Shown here: positions 1-9,012 of the stretch, piece after piece | How the letters are laid out: each line of letters begins with the position of its first letter | Position numbering within the stretch: position 1 is the first letter of the stretch | Source of the DNA: Clostridium aciditolerans | GTDB taxonomy: Bacteria; Bacillota; Clostridia; Clostridiales; Clostridiaceae | Assembly: GCF_016316925.1 (NCBI RefSeq) | Contig: NZ_JAEEGB010000005.1 | Location: 124,001-188,000, forward strand | Length of the DNA: 64,000 nucleotides | Direction: 5' to 3' | Notes under the pieces: generated by a model | The model's input: the letters and a program-made list of their open reading frames with translations, nothing else | What the model was told of the DNA's origin: nothing | Database searches by the model: none | Translations under genes and position numbers: made by a program

Positions 1-339
1 GTTATGAGTTTTTACATCTCTTTCATCTGTACCAGGTGGAATAGCTATAGCTGCTTTAGTAAGTTCAACTCCTAATTTTCTTTCAATATTTGCCTTAAGC
101 TTTCTAACAATGTTTGTAGCTCCTATATAATCAACTACTAGTCCATCCCTTACAACTTGAGCAAACTCCATTTCACAGGCTATTGGTTTTTTGTCTTTAT
201 CTAAAACAACAACTACGATATAAGCAGTACCAAGATCTACACCTACAAATAAATCTGAGTTTCTATTAACTTTTACAGGATTATTTATAGTTTCTTCCAC
301 CGCTAGTATAAGCTCATCTACTTTATTGAAATTTTTCAT
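1..339 (-). CDS. eutJ: EutJ, Hsp70-like ethanolamine utilization chaperone (N-terminal part)
   Basis: The frame runs off the left edge, so only the first 113 codons are visible. The start is ATG at 339, 13 bases after the stop-side end of eutD's neighbouring frame. The peptide contains the phosphate-binding motif VGVDLGTAYIVVVVLD of the actin/Hsp70 ATPase fold, then GLVVDYIGATNIVRKLK and AIPPGTDERDVKTHN, all characteristic of EutJ. The family is thought to be a chaperone or reactivation factor of the ethanolamine microcompartment, with no SBD-like C-terminal domain. It follows eutT and eutD closely on the same strand, so it is the last visible gene of the operon; eutN, eutH and eutQ would be expected to the left. 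Confidence 0.9.
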   Translation of the reverse strand, partial: MKNFNKVDELILAVEETINNPVKVNRNSDLFVGVDLGTAYIVVVVLDKDKKPIACEMEFAQVVRDGLVVDYIGATNIVRKLKANIERKLGVELTKAAIAIPPGTDERDVKTHN

Positions 340-352
340 AGCCTTGCCCTTT

Positions 353-988
353 CTATTTAATTATAGTAGCTTTCATTCCTTTAACAAATCCGCAAGCATT
401 TGCTTCATCATAATCTAAATGCACTACTGTTTCAAACTTGTCGCTGACCCTTACCACTACATTAGTAAAAATTACTCCTCTTTCTCCAATAATTTTTACA
501 CTAACCTCTTCATTGTTTGAAACTCCATATTTTTTAGCATCTTCAGGAGTTATATGTATATGTCTTTTAGCAACTATTACTCCCTTGTCAAGCTTTATGG
601 CTGCATTTTGAGTAGCTATAATTACTGACCCACTATTTTCAATATCGCTGGACATTTTAACTGGTGCTTTTACTCCTATTGATACAGCATCGGTCTTTGA
701 TAGTTCTATTTGAGTCTCTTCTCTTTCCGGTCCTAAAACTGAAACATTTTGTATAGTTCCCTTAGGTCCTATAATCATAACCTTTTCATCACATAGATAT
801 TGTCCTGGTTGGGATAGTTCTCTTTTTTTAGTTAACTTATATCCCTTTCCAAATAACATCTCTACAGACTCTTTTGAAAGATGAACATGACGGCCTGAAG
901 CTTCAACTAATATACCTTCCTCTTCACTTTGTAATCTTTTTACTACTTCATTTACTATATAATTAAGACTTTCTTCCATTGTATTCAC
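353..988 (-). CDS. eutD: Phosphate acyltransferase of PduL type (EutD)
   Basis: This 211-residue protein is a PduL-family phosphotransacylase. It would convert acetyl-CoA and phosphate to acetyl-phosphate and CoA, recycling CoA made by EutE inside the microcompartment. Two zinc-binding motifs of the family are visible: GRHVHLS near residue 33 and KRHIHIT near residue 142, together with LGPEREETQIELSKTDA. The N-terminal MNTMEESLNYIVNEVVKRLQ is an amphipathic helix of the kind that targets enzymes into shells. The start is GTG at 988, seven bases after AGAGGTG. It sits 13 bases downstream of eutT, in the operon. It is unrelated in fold to the classical Pta used as EutD in enterobacteria. Confidence 0.9.
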   Translation of the reverse strand: MNTMEESLNYIVNEVVKRLQSEEEGILVEASGRHVHLSKESVEMLFGKGYKLTKKRELSQPGQYLCDEKVMIIGPKGTIQNVSVLGPEREETQIELSKTDAVSIGVKAPVKMSSDIENSGSVIIATQNAAIKLDKGVIVAKRHIHITPEDAKKYGVSNNEEVSVKIIGERGVIFTNVVVRVSDKFETVVHLDYDEANACGFVKGMKATIIK

Positions 989-1001
989 TAAATTTCACCT
1001 C

Positions 1002-1754
1002 TTACTTGTACTTACCAGCCATATACTTACACATCATTATATAAAAACAACTACTTAATCTGTTCAATGCTAAAGCTATATCTTCTCTAGTTGACTCATT
1101 TTCTTCATTTTTAAAGGCTTGATATGCAGAAATTTCTACTTCTCTACTTAAAGCTCTTAAAGCATTAAGCCAAATAACTATTGGTCCCATATCAATACTT
1201 GGATAAAATATATGCTCTGTATTTAGATTCTTTTTAGGGTTATGTGAGTAGGCTCTTAATTCATCACTGCTTAATCCAATTAAAGTATCTAAATTAAATT
1301 CTTTTTCTAGGACTTCTGCTTCTAGTATCTTTCTTACATAACCTAGCACTTCTTCAAGTTCCTTTAATACCTTAATTTCATTGATATTTTTACACTGAAC
1401 TTGAACTTCTAATATTTTACTTTGAAGACTATCTATTTTACCTCTAAATATAATCCTTTTATGGTCTTTAGCTACTAACTTATTATCTTTAAGCTGTGTC
1501 ATATGCTCCGGCTTCTTTTCAAAAACTCCACCATTCACATGTATATATTTAGGTGTAAAAGCCTTAACTTCACTTTGAATATTCTGACTATTTACTTCTT
1601 TAGATTTTTCATCTTTGTAAACTAGCTTAATGTTTTTATCTTGTAAATATTGTCTTGCTGATGGAGTAACAATTACCCCTTTTTCTACTTCATACTCAGT
1701 TACACTTGTATTTCTCAGTTTATTTCTTAATGTGCTTTCCGTTAAAACACTCAC
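1002..1754 (-). CDS. eutT: EutT, ATP:cob(I)alamin adenosyltransferase
   Basis: The product makes adenosylcobalamin, the cofactor of ethanolamine ammonia-lyase (EutBC). I place the start at the GTG at 1754, giving 250 residues beginning VSVLTESTLRNKLR: AAAGGATGTGAG lies just upstream, and EutT homologues begin at this point. The open frame continues 17 codons further to 1805, but the extra residues look like leader. EGIVTPSAR-like residues EKGVIVTPSARQYL near position 30 match the family. The C-terminal half (EVLGYVRKIL, AYQAFKNEENESTREDIALALNRLSS) is the four-helix adenosyltransferase part. It lies between eutM and eutD. Confidence 0.87.
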   Translation of the reverse strand: MSVLTESTLRNKLRNTSVTEYEVEKGVIVTPSARQYLQDKNIKLVYKDEKSKEVNSQNIQSEVKAFTPKYIHVNGGVFEKKPEHMTQLKDNKLVAKDHKRIIFRGKIDSLQSKILEVQVQCKNINEIKVLKELEEVLGYVRKILEAEVLEKEFNLDTLIGLSSDELRAYSHNPKKNLNTEHIFYPSIDMGPIVIWLNALRALSREVEISAYQAFKNEENESTREDIALALNRLSSCFYIMMCKYMAGKYK

Positions 1755-1859
1755 ACTCTCACATCCTTTAAAGATGTATTTGATATAATTGAACTTGTAG
1801 TGCAAGATAAGAATATTAAATTACACTACAAGTCTTTAACAATGCTAAGTTTTTATTGA

Positions 1860-2144
1860 TTATAAATCAGTTTTAGGAAGTATAACTTCAACTTCACCGT
1901 GTGGTCTTGGAATAACATGTACAGATATTAATTCTCCAACTCTTTCAGCAGCAGCAGCTCCTGCATCTGTAGCAGCTTTAACAGCACCAACATCTCCTCT
2001 TACCATTACAGTAACTAATCCGCCACCAACTTGCTCTTTTCCTATTAAAGTTACGTTTGCAGCTTTAACCATTGCATCTGCTGCTTCGATTGCTCCTACT
2101 AATCCTTTAGTCTCGATCATTCCTAATGCGTTCATGTTTGCCAT
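1860..2144 (-). CDS. eutM: EutM, BMC-H microcompartment shell hexamer protein
   Basis: A canonical 94-residue single-BMC-domain protein that forms the flat hexagonal tiles of the microcompartment facets. The start [25 protein letters not shown] and the pore-loop region [28 protein letters not shown] are diagnostic, and [13 protein letters not shown] closes the domain. ATG at 2144 follows GAGGATATTAAA. It is very close to EutM and PduA of other bacteria, so the name rests on its place in the eut operon. It lies between eutE and eutT. Confidence 0.93.
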   Translation of the reverse strand: MANMNALGMIETKGLVGAIEAADAMVKAANVTLIGKEQVGGGLVTVMVRGDVGAVKAATDAGAAAAERVGELISVHVIPRPHGEVEVILPKTDL

Positions 2145-2192
2145 TTTAATATCCTCCTCAAATTTACACTATAATTATTTTTTATATTTGTT

Positions 2193-3659
2193 TTATTTAT
2201 TAATTAATGCTAATTTTTCAACTACTTTGCTAATGATAAGCTCTAGATATTCTTCAGGAATTTGAACTGTAGGTTGTACACTTCCACTTCCCTTTAGTTC
2301 TTCAAGCTCTTTAACACCATAAGCTACTCTTTTTATATTTAATAAGTTCATAGGCCCTATATTATCTGAAGTTGAACTTCCTCCTACTGCACCACAGCCT
2401 AATGTAAGTGCTGGAACAAGATTAGTTGAAGCACCAATTCCGCCTAAGGCTCCTGGTGTATTAACTAACAATCTTGAAACTGGAATTCTAAGTCCAAACT
2501 CTCTAACTATATTTTCATCTTCGCTATGAATTACTAATGTATGACCTTTTCCTTCATTCATCAATATTTCTGTGCAAAGCTTAATTCCATCCTCTACACT
2601 CTCTACAGTATAGAATGCCAATATTGGAGTGAGCTTTTCTCTAGAATACGGGTTGTTTTTGCCAACTGTAGTTTGCTCTGATATTAAAACCCTAGCTCCC
2701 TTTGGAACATTTAATTTAGCCATTGAAGCTAATGCTTCAACACTTTTACCAACTATTTGTGGATTCATTGTTCCATTAGCTCTTAAAATAAAGTTTCCTA
2801 GCTTTTGTGATTCTTCTTCATTTAGGAAATATGCTCCTTGTTTTTTAAGTTCATTTATAACAGTTTCTTTCATTGAGCTTTCAACTACTATTGATTGCTC
2901 TGAAGCACAAATCACCCCATTATCAAAGGTTTTACTGTCTAAAATTCTCTTAACTGCTAGAGAAACATTAGCAGACTTGTCTATAAATGCAGGTCCATTT
3001 CCTGGCCCTACTCCTATAGCTGGAGTCCCTGAGCTGTAAGCAGCTTTAACCATAGCTTCTCCACCAGTTGCAAGAATTAATGCTGTATCTTTATGTTTCA
3101 TTAATATATTAGTAGCCTCTAAAGATGGTATAGTTATACATCCTATTAGTCCCTCTGGTGCTCCTGCATTAACTGCTGCTTCTTTTAATATACTAGCAGT
3201 TTCAATGATACAGTTTTTTGCATTTGGGTGAGGTGAAACTACTATTCCATTTCCTGATTTTAGAGAAATTAAAGTCTTATATATAGTAGTTGATGTTGGG
3301 TTAGTTGAAGGAATTAATGCTGCCACTACTCCCACAGGAACAGCTACTTCAAAGTATTTACCAACCTTTTCTTCTCTAATTATTCCTACAGTTTTCATAT
3401 CCTTTATTTTTTCGTAGACTACTTTACTAGCAAAAGTATTTTTAACTATTTTATCTTCCCATTTTCCAAAGCCTGTCTCTTCAAAAGCCATCTTAGCAAG
3501 CCTACTTGCTTCCTTTTCAGCAGCTTCAGCAACAGCTTTAACAATTGCATCAACTTTCTCTTGAGAAAAAGTTTTATATATTTCTTGGGCTTTTTTAGCA
3601 CTCATAATAAGGTTTCTAGTTTCTTGTATTGACATTAAATCTTTATCTAAACTTGTCAC
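2193..3659 (-). CDS. eutE: EutE, CoA-acylating acetaldehyde dehydrogenase
   Basis: A 488-residue aldehyde dehydrogenase superfamily enzyme that oxidises acetaldehyde from EutBC to acetyl-CoA with NAD. The catalytic cysteine is in DNGVICASEQ, about residue 243. The nucleotide-binding region PSTNPTSTTIYK and the family stretch GVGPGNGPAFIDKSANV are present. An N-terminal helix (MTSLDKDLMSIQETRNLIMS) may act as an encapsulation signal. The start is GTG at 3659, overlapping the preceding stop as GTGA and eight bases after AGGAGG, so it is translationally coupled to the BMC gene upstream. Confidence 0.93.
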   Translation of the reverse strand: MTSLDKDLMSIQETRNLIMSAKKAQEIYKTFSQEKVDAIVKAVAEAAEKEASRLAKMAFEETGFGKWEDKIVKNTFASKVVYEKIKDMKTVGIIREEKVGKYFEVAVPVGVVAALIPSTNPTSTTIYKTLISLKSGNGIVVSPHPNAKNCIIETASILKEAAVNAGAPEGLIGCITIPSLEATNILMKHKDTALILATGGEAMVKAAYSSGTPAIGVGPGNGPAFIDKSANVSLAVKRILDSKTFDNGVICASEQSIVVESSMKETVINELKKQGAYFLNEEESQKLGNFILRANGTMNPQIVGKSVEALASMAKLNVPKGARVLISEQTTVGKNNPYSREKLTPILAFYTVESVEDGIKLCTEILMNEGKGHTLVIHSEDENIVREFGLRIPVSRLLVNTPGALGGIGASTNLVPALTLGCGAVGGSSTSDNIGPMNLLNIKRVAYGVKELEELKGSGSVQPTVQIPEEYLELIISKVVEKLALINK

Positions 3660-4315
3660 TTATCTTGCCTCCTATTGTTTTTAAGTATTTCTTCGATAAG
3701 TTGCTCCTTCTTAGAAAACTTAATTTGTTTTTTAGTTAAAGGTATATTTTGAAGGCCTCTTGCTATAGTTCTAAGTTCTGTTACTTTCATACCTTCAAGC
3801 TCTTCACGTGTTGTATAGATTTTATCTTTAAATTCTTCATTTAAGTCTATTTCAGTTGAATCTACTTCTGTTTCACTTATCTTATCTTCTTCTATTTCAG
3901 TTAAGTTTACTTCAGTTTCATTCACACTATCTTCTATTTCGGTTAAGTCCATTTCAGTTTCGTCTAGCTCATCTAACTCTATTTCAGTTAAGCTTACCCC
4001 AGTTTCATTTACCTCATCTTTTTTAACTAGGTCAGAACTTTTTACATCTTGAAGTATGTCCCGTACTTCGTCATAAGCCCTAGCTATAACATGAGTACTA
4101 CGAAGTACTCCTAGTTTTTCTACTGCTATGGCAGCAGCTTCAACTGATGCCTTAACAGAAGCTACTTCACCAGTAATTATTATGGTGACAATACCGCCTT
4201 TAACAAATTCACAGCTTACCAGTTCAACATTTGCAGCTTTTGCGGCTACATCAAGAGCTTCAACAGCTCCGATAAAACCATAAGTTTCAATTAATCCTAG
4301 TGTGGATTGTTTCAT
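3656..4315 (-). CDS. BMC-domain shell protein with acidic repeat linker and SAP/Rho-N-like C-terminus (EutK-like)
   Basis: Residues 1 to about 90 are a BMC-H domain (STLGLIETYGFIGAVEALDVA, GGIVTIIITGEVASVKASVEAA). A strongly acidic linker of about 70 residues follows, built from imperfect repeats of the pattern NETEVxLTEIE. The last 45 residues, with GMKVTELRTIARGLQ and FSKKEQLIEEIL, read as a helix-extended-helix unit resembling SAP or Rho N-terminal nucleic-acid-binding modules; this is my inference from pattern. Normal BMC-H proteins have about 95 residues; this has 219. Extended BMC proteins (EutK, PduK) are known, with EutK of enterobacteria carrying a helical nucleic-acid-binding-like domain. 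The gene lies between eutL and eutE, overlapping eutE by four bases. Confidence 0.85.
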   Translation of the reverse strand: MKQSTLGLIETYGFIGAVEALDVAAKAANVELVSCEFVKGGIVTIIITGEVASVKASVEAAAIAVEKLGVLRSTHVIARAYDEVRDILQDVKSSDLVKKDEVNETGVSLTEIELDELDETEMDLTEIEDSVNETEVNLTEIEEDKISETEVDSTEIDLNEEFKDKIYTTREELEGMKVTELRTIARGLQNIPLTKKQIKFSKKEQLIEEILKNNRRQDK

Positions 4316-4330
4316 ATATATTACCTAGTA

Positions 4331-4987
4331 TTAATAATCAGTAGGGTTTTCTGCTACAAACTTAACTGCTGCTGCAAAGGCATCACATGCTGCTTTACAT
4401 GCTGATTGGCTTCCTGTTAATAATCCTCCACCAAAGTTTGTTTCTGATGGTGGTCCAAAAAAAGCTTTAAGTTCAACAGCTGCGGCCTTCATTGCTGCAT
4501 CTAATCCATATATAGCTTCCATTGGTGGTGCTATTAAGTATGCTAAAGCTTCTCCTTCTTCAATTCCAGCTGTTTTAGAAAGGTATGATCCTGTTCTTGA
4601 TATACACTGCGCATAATAAGCTATACTATCGTCATCATTTGCACTATAGAAAGTAGCAACTCCACTTTCTATAAAATCTACTGCTGCATTTAATCCACTT
4701 CTAACTTCTGCTGGACTTGGACCTGCAATTATTCCAATAACTTCTCCAGCAAGCTTGGTGTTTGCATTTGCTGCTCCACCATATAAGGATCTTCCATAAA
4801 CTACTTCAACATCTGCTGCTTTTGTAGCCTCATCTAAAGCTGTATATGTTACATCATCACAGTCTGCAGTAATGATACCTATACTTTTGTGTTCTGGTTT
4901 TAACTCTAATTGCTTTACCATATCAGCATTAACATTAGGAATTATTTTAACGCTTAATACCGTTGGACGAAGTTGATCGTTTTTCAT
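4331..4987 (-). CDS. eutL: EutL, tandem-BMC shell protein
   Basis: A 218-residue protein with two permuted BMC domains that forms trimers of the shell, known in EutL for a gated central pore. Recognisable stretches are LRPTVLSVKIIPNVNADM at the start, GIITADCDDVTYTALDEATKAADVEVVYGRSLYGGAANA, and the C-terminal ETNFGGGLLTGSQSACKAACDAF. ATG at 4987 follows GGGGGAATAAGCAA. It is placed directly after eutC, as in other Firmicute eut operons, and before the extended BMC protein. Confidence 0.94.
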   Translation of the reverse strand: MKNDQLRPTVLSVKIIPNVNADMVKQLELKPEHKSIGIITADCDDVTYTALDEATKAADVEVVYGRSLYGGAANANTKLAGEVIGIIAGPSPAEVRSGLNAAVDFIESGVATFYSANDDDSIAYYAQCISRTGSYLSKTAGIEEGEALAYLIAPPMEAIYGLDAAMKAAAVELKAFFGPPSETNFGGGLLTGSQSACKAACDAFAAAVKFVAENPTDY

Positions 4988-5005
4988 TTGCTTATTCCCC
5001 CTAAA

Positions 5006-5887
5006 TTATAGTTTTAAATCTAATCCACTTGCTTTTTTCTCAAGCATTAATTTAATGATATCTGCAATGTATGCACCTGCTTCAACAGAAGGTGTACCAC
5101 CTTTATGAATATTTGATACAACAGTTCTTCTTGATTCAGGCATTCCAACTGTTCCTTTGTATGTTATATAAGCACTCATACTTTCTGCTGTAACAAGACC
5201 TGGTCTTTCTCCTATTAACACACAGGTTACATCGGAACCTAGTTCCTCAGAAATAACATCCATAGCTCCAACTCTTCCAAATTTTACGTAAAAAGGTGTT
5301 CCGGCTGTTATTCCATATCCTTCTAGACCTTGCATTAAAGCTGGCAGGATATCTTTTACGTTAGCTTCTATAGCTTTTGAACTTAATCCATCTGATACAT
5401 ATACTTGAACTTGTGGATTTCTCTTAAAGGAGCTTAATTTAGCTAATTCTTCCTTAGATATTTGTCTTCCAAGGTCTGGTCTTGTGATAAACTCATCTTT
5501 AGAAGTACAATTAGTTTGAACTGTTATTAAGTTCATTTCATTTAATATATCTTCATTAACATCTGTAAAAACTGAATCTTGAGCTGATGCGTGGTCTGCT
5601 CTAAATCTAAGCATTGTCTCAGTTTTGTATCTTGCTCCAGTTCTACCAATACCAATTCTTGCTGGAGTATGTTTTTTCATTTTTAAATATCCTTCTCTAT
5701 CAGTTGGATCATCAACTAAAAGAGTAGTTTTTATATCAACCTCAGTTATATCTGGAATCATTCCATTTGTATCAACTGTAGCATTTTTTTCTATATTATT
5801 TTCTGAAGCAGTAGTTACTTCTTGTTTTGTTGTCATTTCCACTAAAACTTGTTCTACTAGTTTCTTTAAATCATTTTCTGAAAACAT
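5006..5887 (-). CDS. eutC: EutC, ethanolamine ammonia-lyase small subunit
   Basis: The 293-residue light chain pairs with EutB to form the adenosylcobalamin-dependent enzyme that splits ethanolamine into acetaldehyde and ammonia. Conserved stretches are [47 protein letters not shown], and [19 protein letters not shown], which together line the cobalamin site at the subunit interface. Residues 1-60 are a variable helical N-terminus, a plausible microcompartment targeting segment. ATG at 5887 lies 14 bases past the eutB stop, after an AGGGGG Shine-Dalgarno. Confidence 0.95.
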   Translation of the reverse strand: MFSENDLKKLVEQVLVEMTTKQEVTTASENNIEKNATVDTNGMIPDITEVDIKTTLLVDDPTDREGYLKMKKHTPARIGIGRTGARYKTETMLRFRADHASAQDSVFTDVNEDILNEMNLITVQTNCTSKDEFITRPDLGRQISKEELAKLSSFKRNPQVQVYVSDGLSSKAIEANVKDILPALMQGLEGYGITAGTPFYVKFGRVGAMDVISEELGSDVTCVLIGERPGLVTAESMSAYITYKGTVGMPESRRTVVSNIHKGGTPSVEAGAYIADIIKLMLEKKASGLDLKL

Positions 5888-5901
5888 TCTTCTACCCCCT
5901 C

Positions 5902-7278
5902 TTATTTCTTAAGAAATACAGATCCATCGCCTGCTTTTCCTGTTAGTCTTCCATTTTCCATGAAGCCCCACTTCTCAAGCCATGCTTCAAACTCAGCTAT
6001 TGGTCTCTTGCCTAAAAGTTCTCTTAATGCAGCAGTTTCGTGGAAACCTGTACACTGATAGTTAAGCATTATATCATCACCATGAGGAATTCCCATAAAA
6101 TAAGTACATCCTGCAGTACCAAGTAGTATTGCTAAGTTTTCTATATCATTTTGATCTGCCTTCATATGATTTGTATAACAAGCATCACAGCCCATTGGAA
6201 GTCCTGTTAATTTACCCATGAAGTGATCTTCAAGACCTGCTCTAATAACCTGTTTGTTATCATATAAATACTCTGGTCCTATAAATCCAACAACGGTATT
6301 TACTATAAATGGTTGATACTTCTTAGCAAAACCATAGCATCTTGCTTCCATAGTAACCTGGTCGGCACCATGATGTGCATCTGAAGATAACTCTGATCCT
6401 TGTCCTGTTTCAAAGTACATAACATTTGGACCTGCCGCTGTACCTTGAGTTAGTGCAAGTTGTCTTGCTTCTTCAATTAAATCTCCAGTGATTCCGAAAG
6501 CTGCATTTCCTTTTTCAGAACCTGCTATACTTTGGAATATTAAGTCTGTAGGTGCACCTTGTTTTATTGCTTCCATTTGTGTAGTTACATGAGCAAGCAC
6601 ACAATTTTGAGTTGGTATTTCATATTTTTGTTTTATTTCTTCAAATTTCTTTAAAACTTTTGATACACTTCCCACAGTGTCATCAACTGGATTTAATCCT
6701 ATAACAGCATCACCTATACCATAAGTTAAACCTTCTAATAATGATGCTAATATTCCATCTACATCATCTGTTGGGTGGTTTGGTTGTAATCTTGCAGATA
6801 ACCTTCCTATTTCCCCAATAGTTGTGTTAGCATGAGCTGTAACTTTAATTTTGCTAGCTCCGTAAACTAAGTCTAAGTTAGACATTAATTTAGCAACACC
6901 AGCTATAACTTCACTTGTTAAACCTCTGCTTATTCTTCTTATATCTGCACCTGTAGTTTTTTCATTTAAAATCCACTCTCTAAGTTCAGATATTGTCCAA
7001 TTTTTTATTTCATCATATATTTTTTCATTAACAGCATCTTGGATTATTCTTGTAACTTCGTCCATTTCATATGGAACTACTGGATTGTTTCTTAAATCTG
7101 CAACAGTTAAATTACTTAATACAACTTTAGCAGCAACTCTTTCTTGAGCATTTTCAGCCCCTATTCCAGCTAAATTATCTCCTGATTTTTCTTCATTAGC
7201 CTTTGCTAATACTTCTTTAACATCTTTAAATTGATATACTTTGCCAAATAATTTTGTTTTTAGTATCACGCTATTCAC
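5902..7278 (-). CDS. eutB: EutB, ethanolamine ammonia-lyase large subunit
   Basis: The 458-residue catalytic TIM-barrel subunit of ethanolamine ammonia-lyase. Visible family motifs are [87 protein letters not shown] and [18 protein letters not shown]. Length is normal for the family. ATG at 7278 is preceded by AAGGGAG and sits 13 bases after the eutA stop. With eutC it forms the core enzyme of the pathway and depends on EutT for cofactor and EutA for reactivation. Confidence 0.97.
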   Translation of the reverse strand: MNSVILKTKLFGKVYQFKDVKEVLAKANEEKSGDNLAGIGAENAQERVAAKVVLSNLTVADLRNNPVVPYEMDEVTRIIQDAVNEKIYDEIKNWTISELREWILNEKTTGADIRRISRGLTSEVIAGVAKLMSNLDLVYGASKIKVTAHANTTIGEIGRLSARLQPNHPTDDVDGILASLLEGLTYGIGDAVIGLNPVDDTVGSVSKVLKKFEEIKQKYEIPTQNCVLAHVTTQMEAIKQGAPTDLIFQSIAGSEKGNAAFGITGDLIEEARQLALTQGTAAGPNVMYFETGQGSELSSDAHHGADQVTMEARCYGFAKKYQPFIVNTVVGFIGPEYLYDNKQVIRAGLEDHFMGKLTGLPMGCDACYTNHMKADQNDIENLAILLGTAGCTYFMGIPHGDDIMLNYQCTGFHETAALRELLGKRPIAEFEAWLEKWGFMENGRLTGKAGDGSVFLKK

Positions 7279-7291
7279 TCCCTTATTAAAA

Positions 7292-8725
7292 TTAAGAATT
7301 AAAGACTAGTGTTTTTATTACTACTGGAACAACTTTTCCATTAACTAATGGTTTTCCAATATCAATGTAGTCACCATTTTCAACTTTTATACTGTCGATG
7401 CAAACTACAATGCTGCTCTTATTTAACTGACGATATATGGTTTGTCCTAAAACTTTCGCTATATCGTTTTCAACAATAATAAAAATTGGGTATCCCTTTT
7501 TTAAGAGTTCAGTCATTCCATTTATTAAAGCTCTTGCGAGCATTTGAATCTCCTCAAAGCTTGGACTTTTAAATGCTTTTATTGCCACAGCCACCTGTTG
7601 ACTTTCATTTTCTAAGTTAAACCATTTAAGCTTTTCTCTTATACTTCTTTCTATTGAATCAAATCCTCCAGCTTCATCTTCAGCGGCTAACTTTAATATA
7701 GGTAAATTTTTTATTGGGAATACATCATCTGTATAGGTTATAGTACTGCCGCTTATATCCGTAGTATGAGAACCAGCCCCAACTACTGTAGCTCTAATAG
7801 TTTCTATAGCAGATTTAACCTTTAATTTTTTAACCAAATCTGATTTAGCTATTTCTTCTCCTAAAATTACCCCTATGTCTCCATATTTGAAGGGATCTGA
7901 GTAATCTTCATTGTATACATAGTCAGCTACCCCACCAGAAAAAGTAATGTATTCTATGTTATATCCATCTTTAATGCCTTTATTGGTTAATAGCTCTTCA
8001 TATATTGGAGTTCTTGCTTTTACTGAAACAGATTCTTCTAGAATTTTGGTCATTGCCCTAGCAACTTTCCTTATTTTATCTATATCAGCAGTATCACCAA
8101 CTTCAATTTTGACACCTATACTTTCTGCTAATTTTTTTATTTTAGGATATATATAGTAAATCTTCTTAGTATCTTTATCAATCTTTATAAGCCTTCCACC
8201 TATATCTAAACATCCCGTATCTACAAGCTCCCCATTTTTGAATAATGCTAGATTAGATGTTCCACCACCTATATCAATATTTACAACATAAGCATTTTTC
8301 TCATCAGAAACTTTATCTGCTCCTGCTCCTCTACCTGCAATGATAGATTCTAGATCAGGTCCTGCTGTTGCTACAACAAAATCTCCTGCAAAGCCACTAA
8401 GATTTTGTAATACCTCATTTGCATTTTCTTTTCTAGCAGTTTCTCCAGTTATAATAACCGCTCCTGTTTTTACGTCATTAGGAGTAACGCCAGCCCTTTT
8501 ATATTCTATTTCTATAATCTCTCTAACTTTATTTCCATCAATTTTGGTTTGTGTGGTAAGAGGGGTAAAGTGAATACTGCTTCTATAAATAAGCTCTTTA
8601 TCTACAATCTTAATTCTAGGTATAGTAAAACTGCTTGCTGTATTTTCAATTGTTATGTTACTAAATACCAACTGTGTAGTTGATGTTCCAATATCTATTC
8701 CTACACTCAATATTTTTTCTCGCAT
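7292..8725 (-). CDS. eutA: EutA, ethanolamine ammonia-lyase reactivating factor
   Basis: An ASKHA-fold ATPase that exchanges damaged cobalamin out of ethanolamine ammonia-lyase. The phosphate-1 motif SVGIDIGTSTTQLVFS is at the N-terminus, a second nucleotide motif VNIDIGGGTSNLALF is near residue 165, and FSGGVADYVY is further on. I choose ATG at 8725 (477 residues) because GAGGTGAGAAA lies immediately upstream; the frame opens six codons earlier at 8743. It is the first gene after the eutW-eutA antitermination element and so heads the enzyme and shell segment. Confidence 0.93.
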   Translation of the reverse strand: MREKILSVGIDIGTSTTQLVFSNITIENTASSFTIPRIKIVDKELIYRSSIHFTPLTTQTKIDGNKVREIIEIEYKRAGVTPNDVKTGAVIITGETARKENANEVLQNLSGFAGDFVVATAGPDLESIIAGRGAGADKVSDEKNAYVVNIDIGGGTSNLALFKNGELVDTGCLDIGGRLIKIDKDTKKIYYIYPKIKKLAESIGVKIEVGDTADIDKIRKVARAMTKILEESVSVKARTPIYEELLTNKGIKDGYNIEYITFSGGVADYVYNEDYSDPFKYGDIGVILGEEIAKSDLVKKLKVKSAIETIRATVVGAGSHTTDISGSTITYTDDVFPIKNLPILKLAAEDEAGGFDSIERSIREKLKWFNLENESQQVAVAIKAFKSPSFEEIQMLARALINGMTELLKKGYPIFIIVENDIAKVLGQTIYRQLNKSSIVVCIDSIKVENGDYIDIGKPLVNGKVVPVVIKTLVFNS

Positions 8726-8784
8726 TTTCTCACCTCTTTTCAATAAGGCATCTGAAATAAAATAACAATCAAAGATGCGACGGA

Positions 8785-8868
8785 TATTTTGTGTCAGACA
8801 AGGAGACAGGTTCTGCAGATAGTTGGTTTCTATCTAAAGGTTCTGTCGACGAAGTATGACGCAAAATA
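8785..8868. repeat. Short imperfect inverted-repeat element in the eutA leader
   Basis: The outer arms are TATTTTGTGTCA at 8785-8796 and TGACGCAAAATA at 8857-8868, pairing with one wobble. An inner stem AGATAG/CTATCT lies near 8817-8835. The block GGTTCTG occurs twice, in both halves. It looks like a small palindromic mobile or repetitive unit, inserted between the eutW-eutA terminator and the eutA Shine-Dalgarno. There is no coding capacity. Confidence 0.5.
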
Positions 8869-8905
8869 GACTAGCATACTGATTAGTTATTTTTTTGAAG
8901 ATGCC

Positions 8906-8976
8906 CAATATAAAAGCCCAGAGTATGTATTTTTAAATAGCTATTCATAACTACTTAAAAATACATATTCTGGGCT
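8906..8976 (-). terminator. Intrinsic terminator controlled by EutV, upstream of eutA
   Basis: On the minus strand AGCCCAGA at the 5' side pairs with TCTGGGCT about 50 bases later, with an extended AT-rich stem (AATATGTATTTTTAAG against TTAAAAATACATACT), followed by TTTTATATT. Its 5' arm (GCC) is shared with the second ANTAR hairpin, so the two structures are mutually exclusive. Confidence 0.85.
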
Positions 8977-9008
8977 CCATTGCCACTTCTAAGCACAACT
9001 TTGTACTT
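8973..9008 (-). promoter_or_regulatory. ANTAR two-hairpin antitermination target before eutA
   Basis: Hairpin P1 (9008-8991) is AAGTAC-AAAGTT-GTGCTT, and hairpin P2 (8984-8973) is GGC-AATGGA-GCC, six bases apart. Both hexaloops have A at position 1 and G at position 4, the signature recognised by ANTAR-domain proteins such as EutV. P2 uses bases that also form the start of the terminator. The element begins four bases past the eutW stop. Confidence 0.85.
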
Positions 9009-9012
9009 ATTA

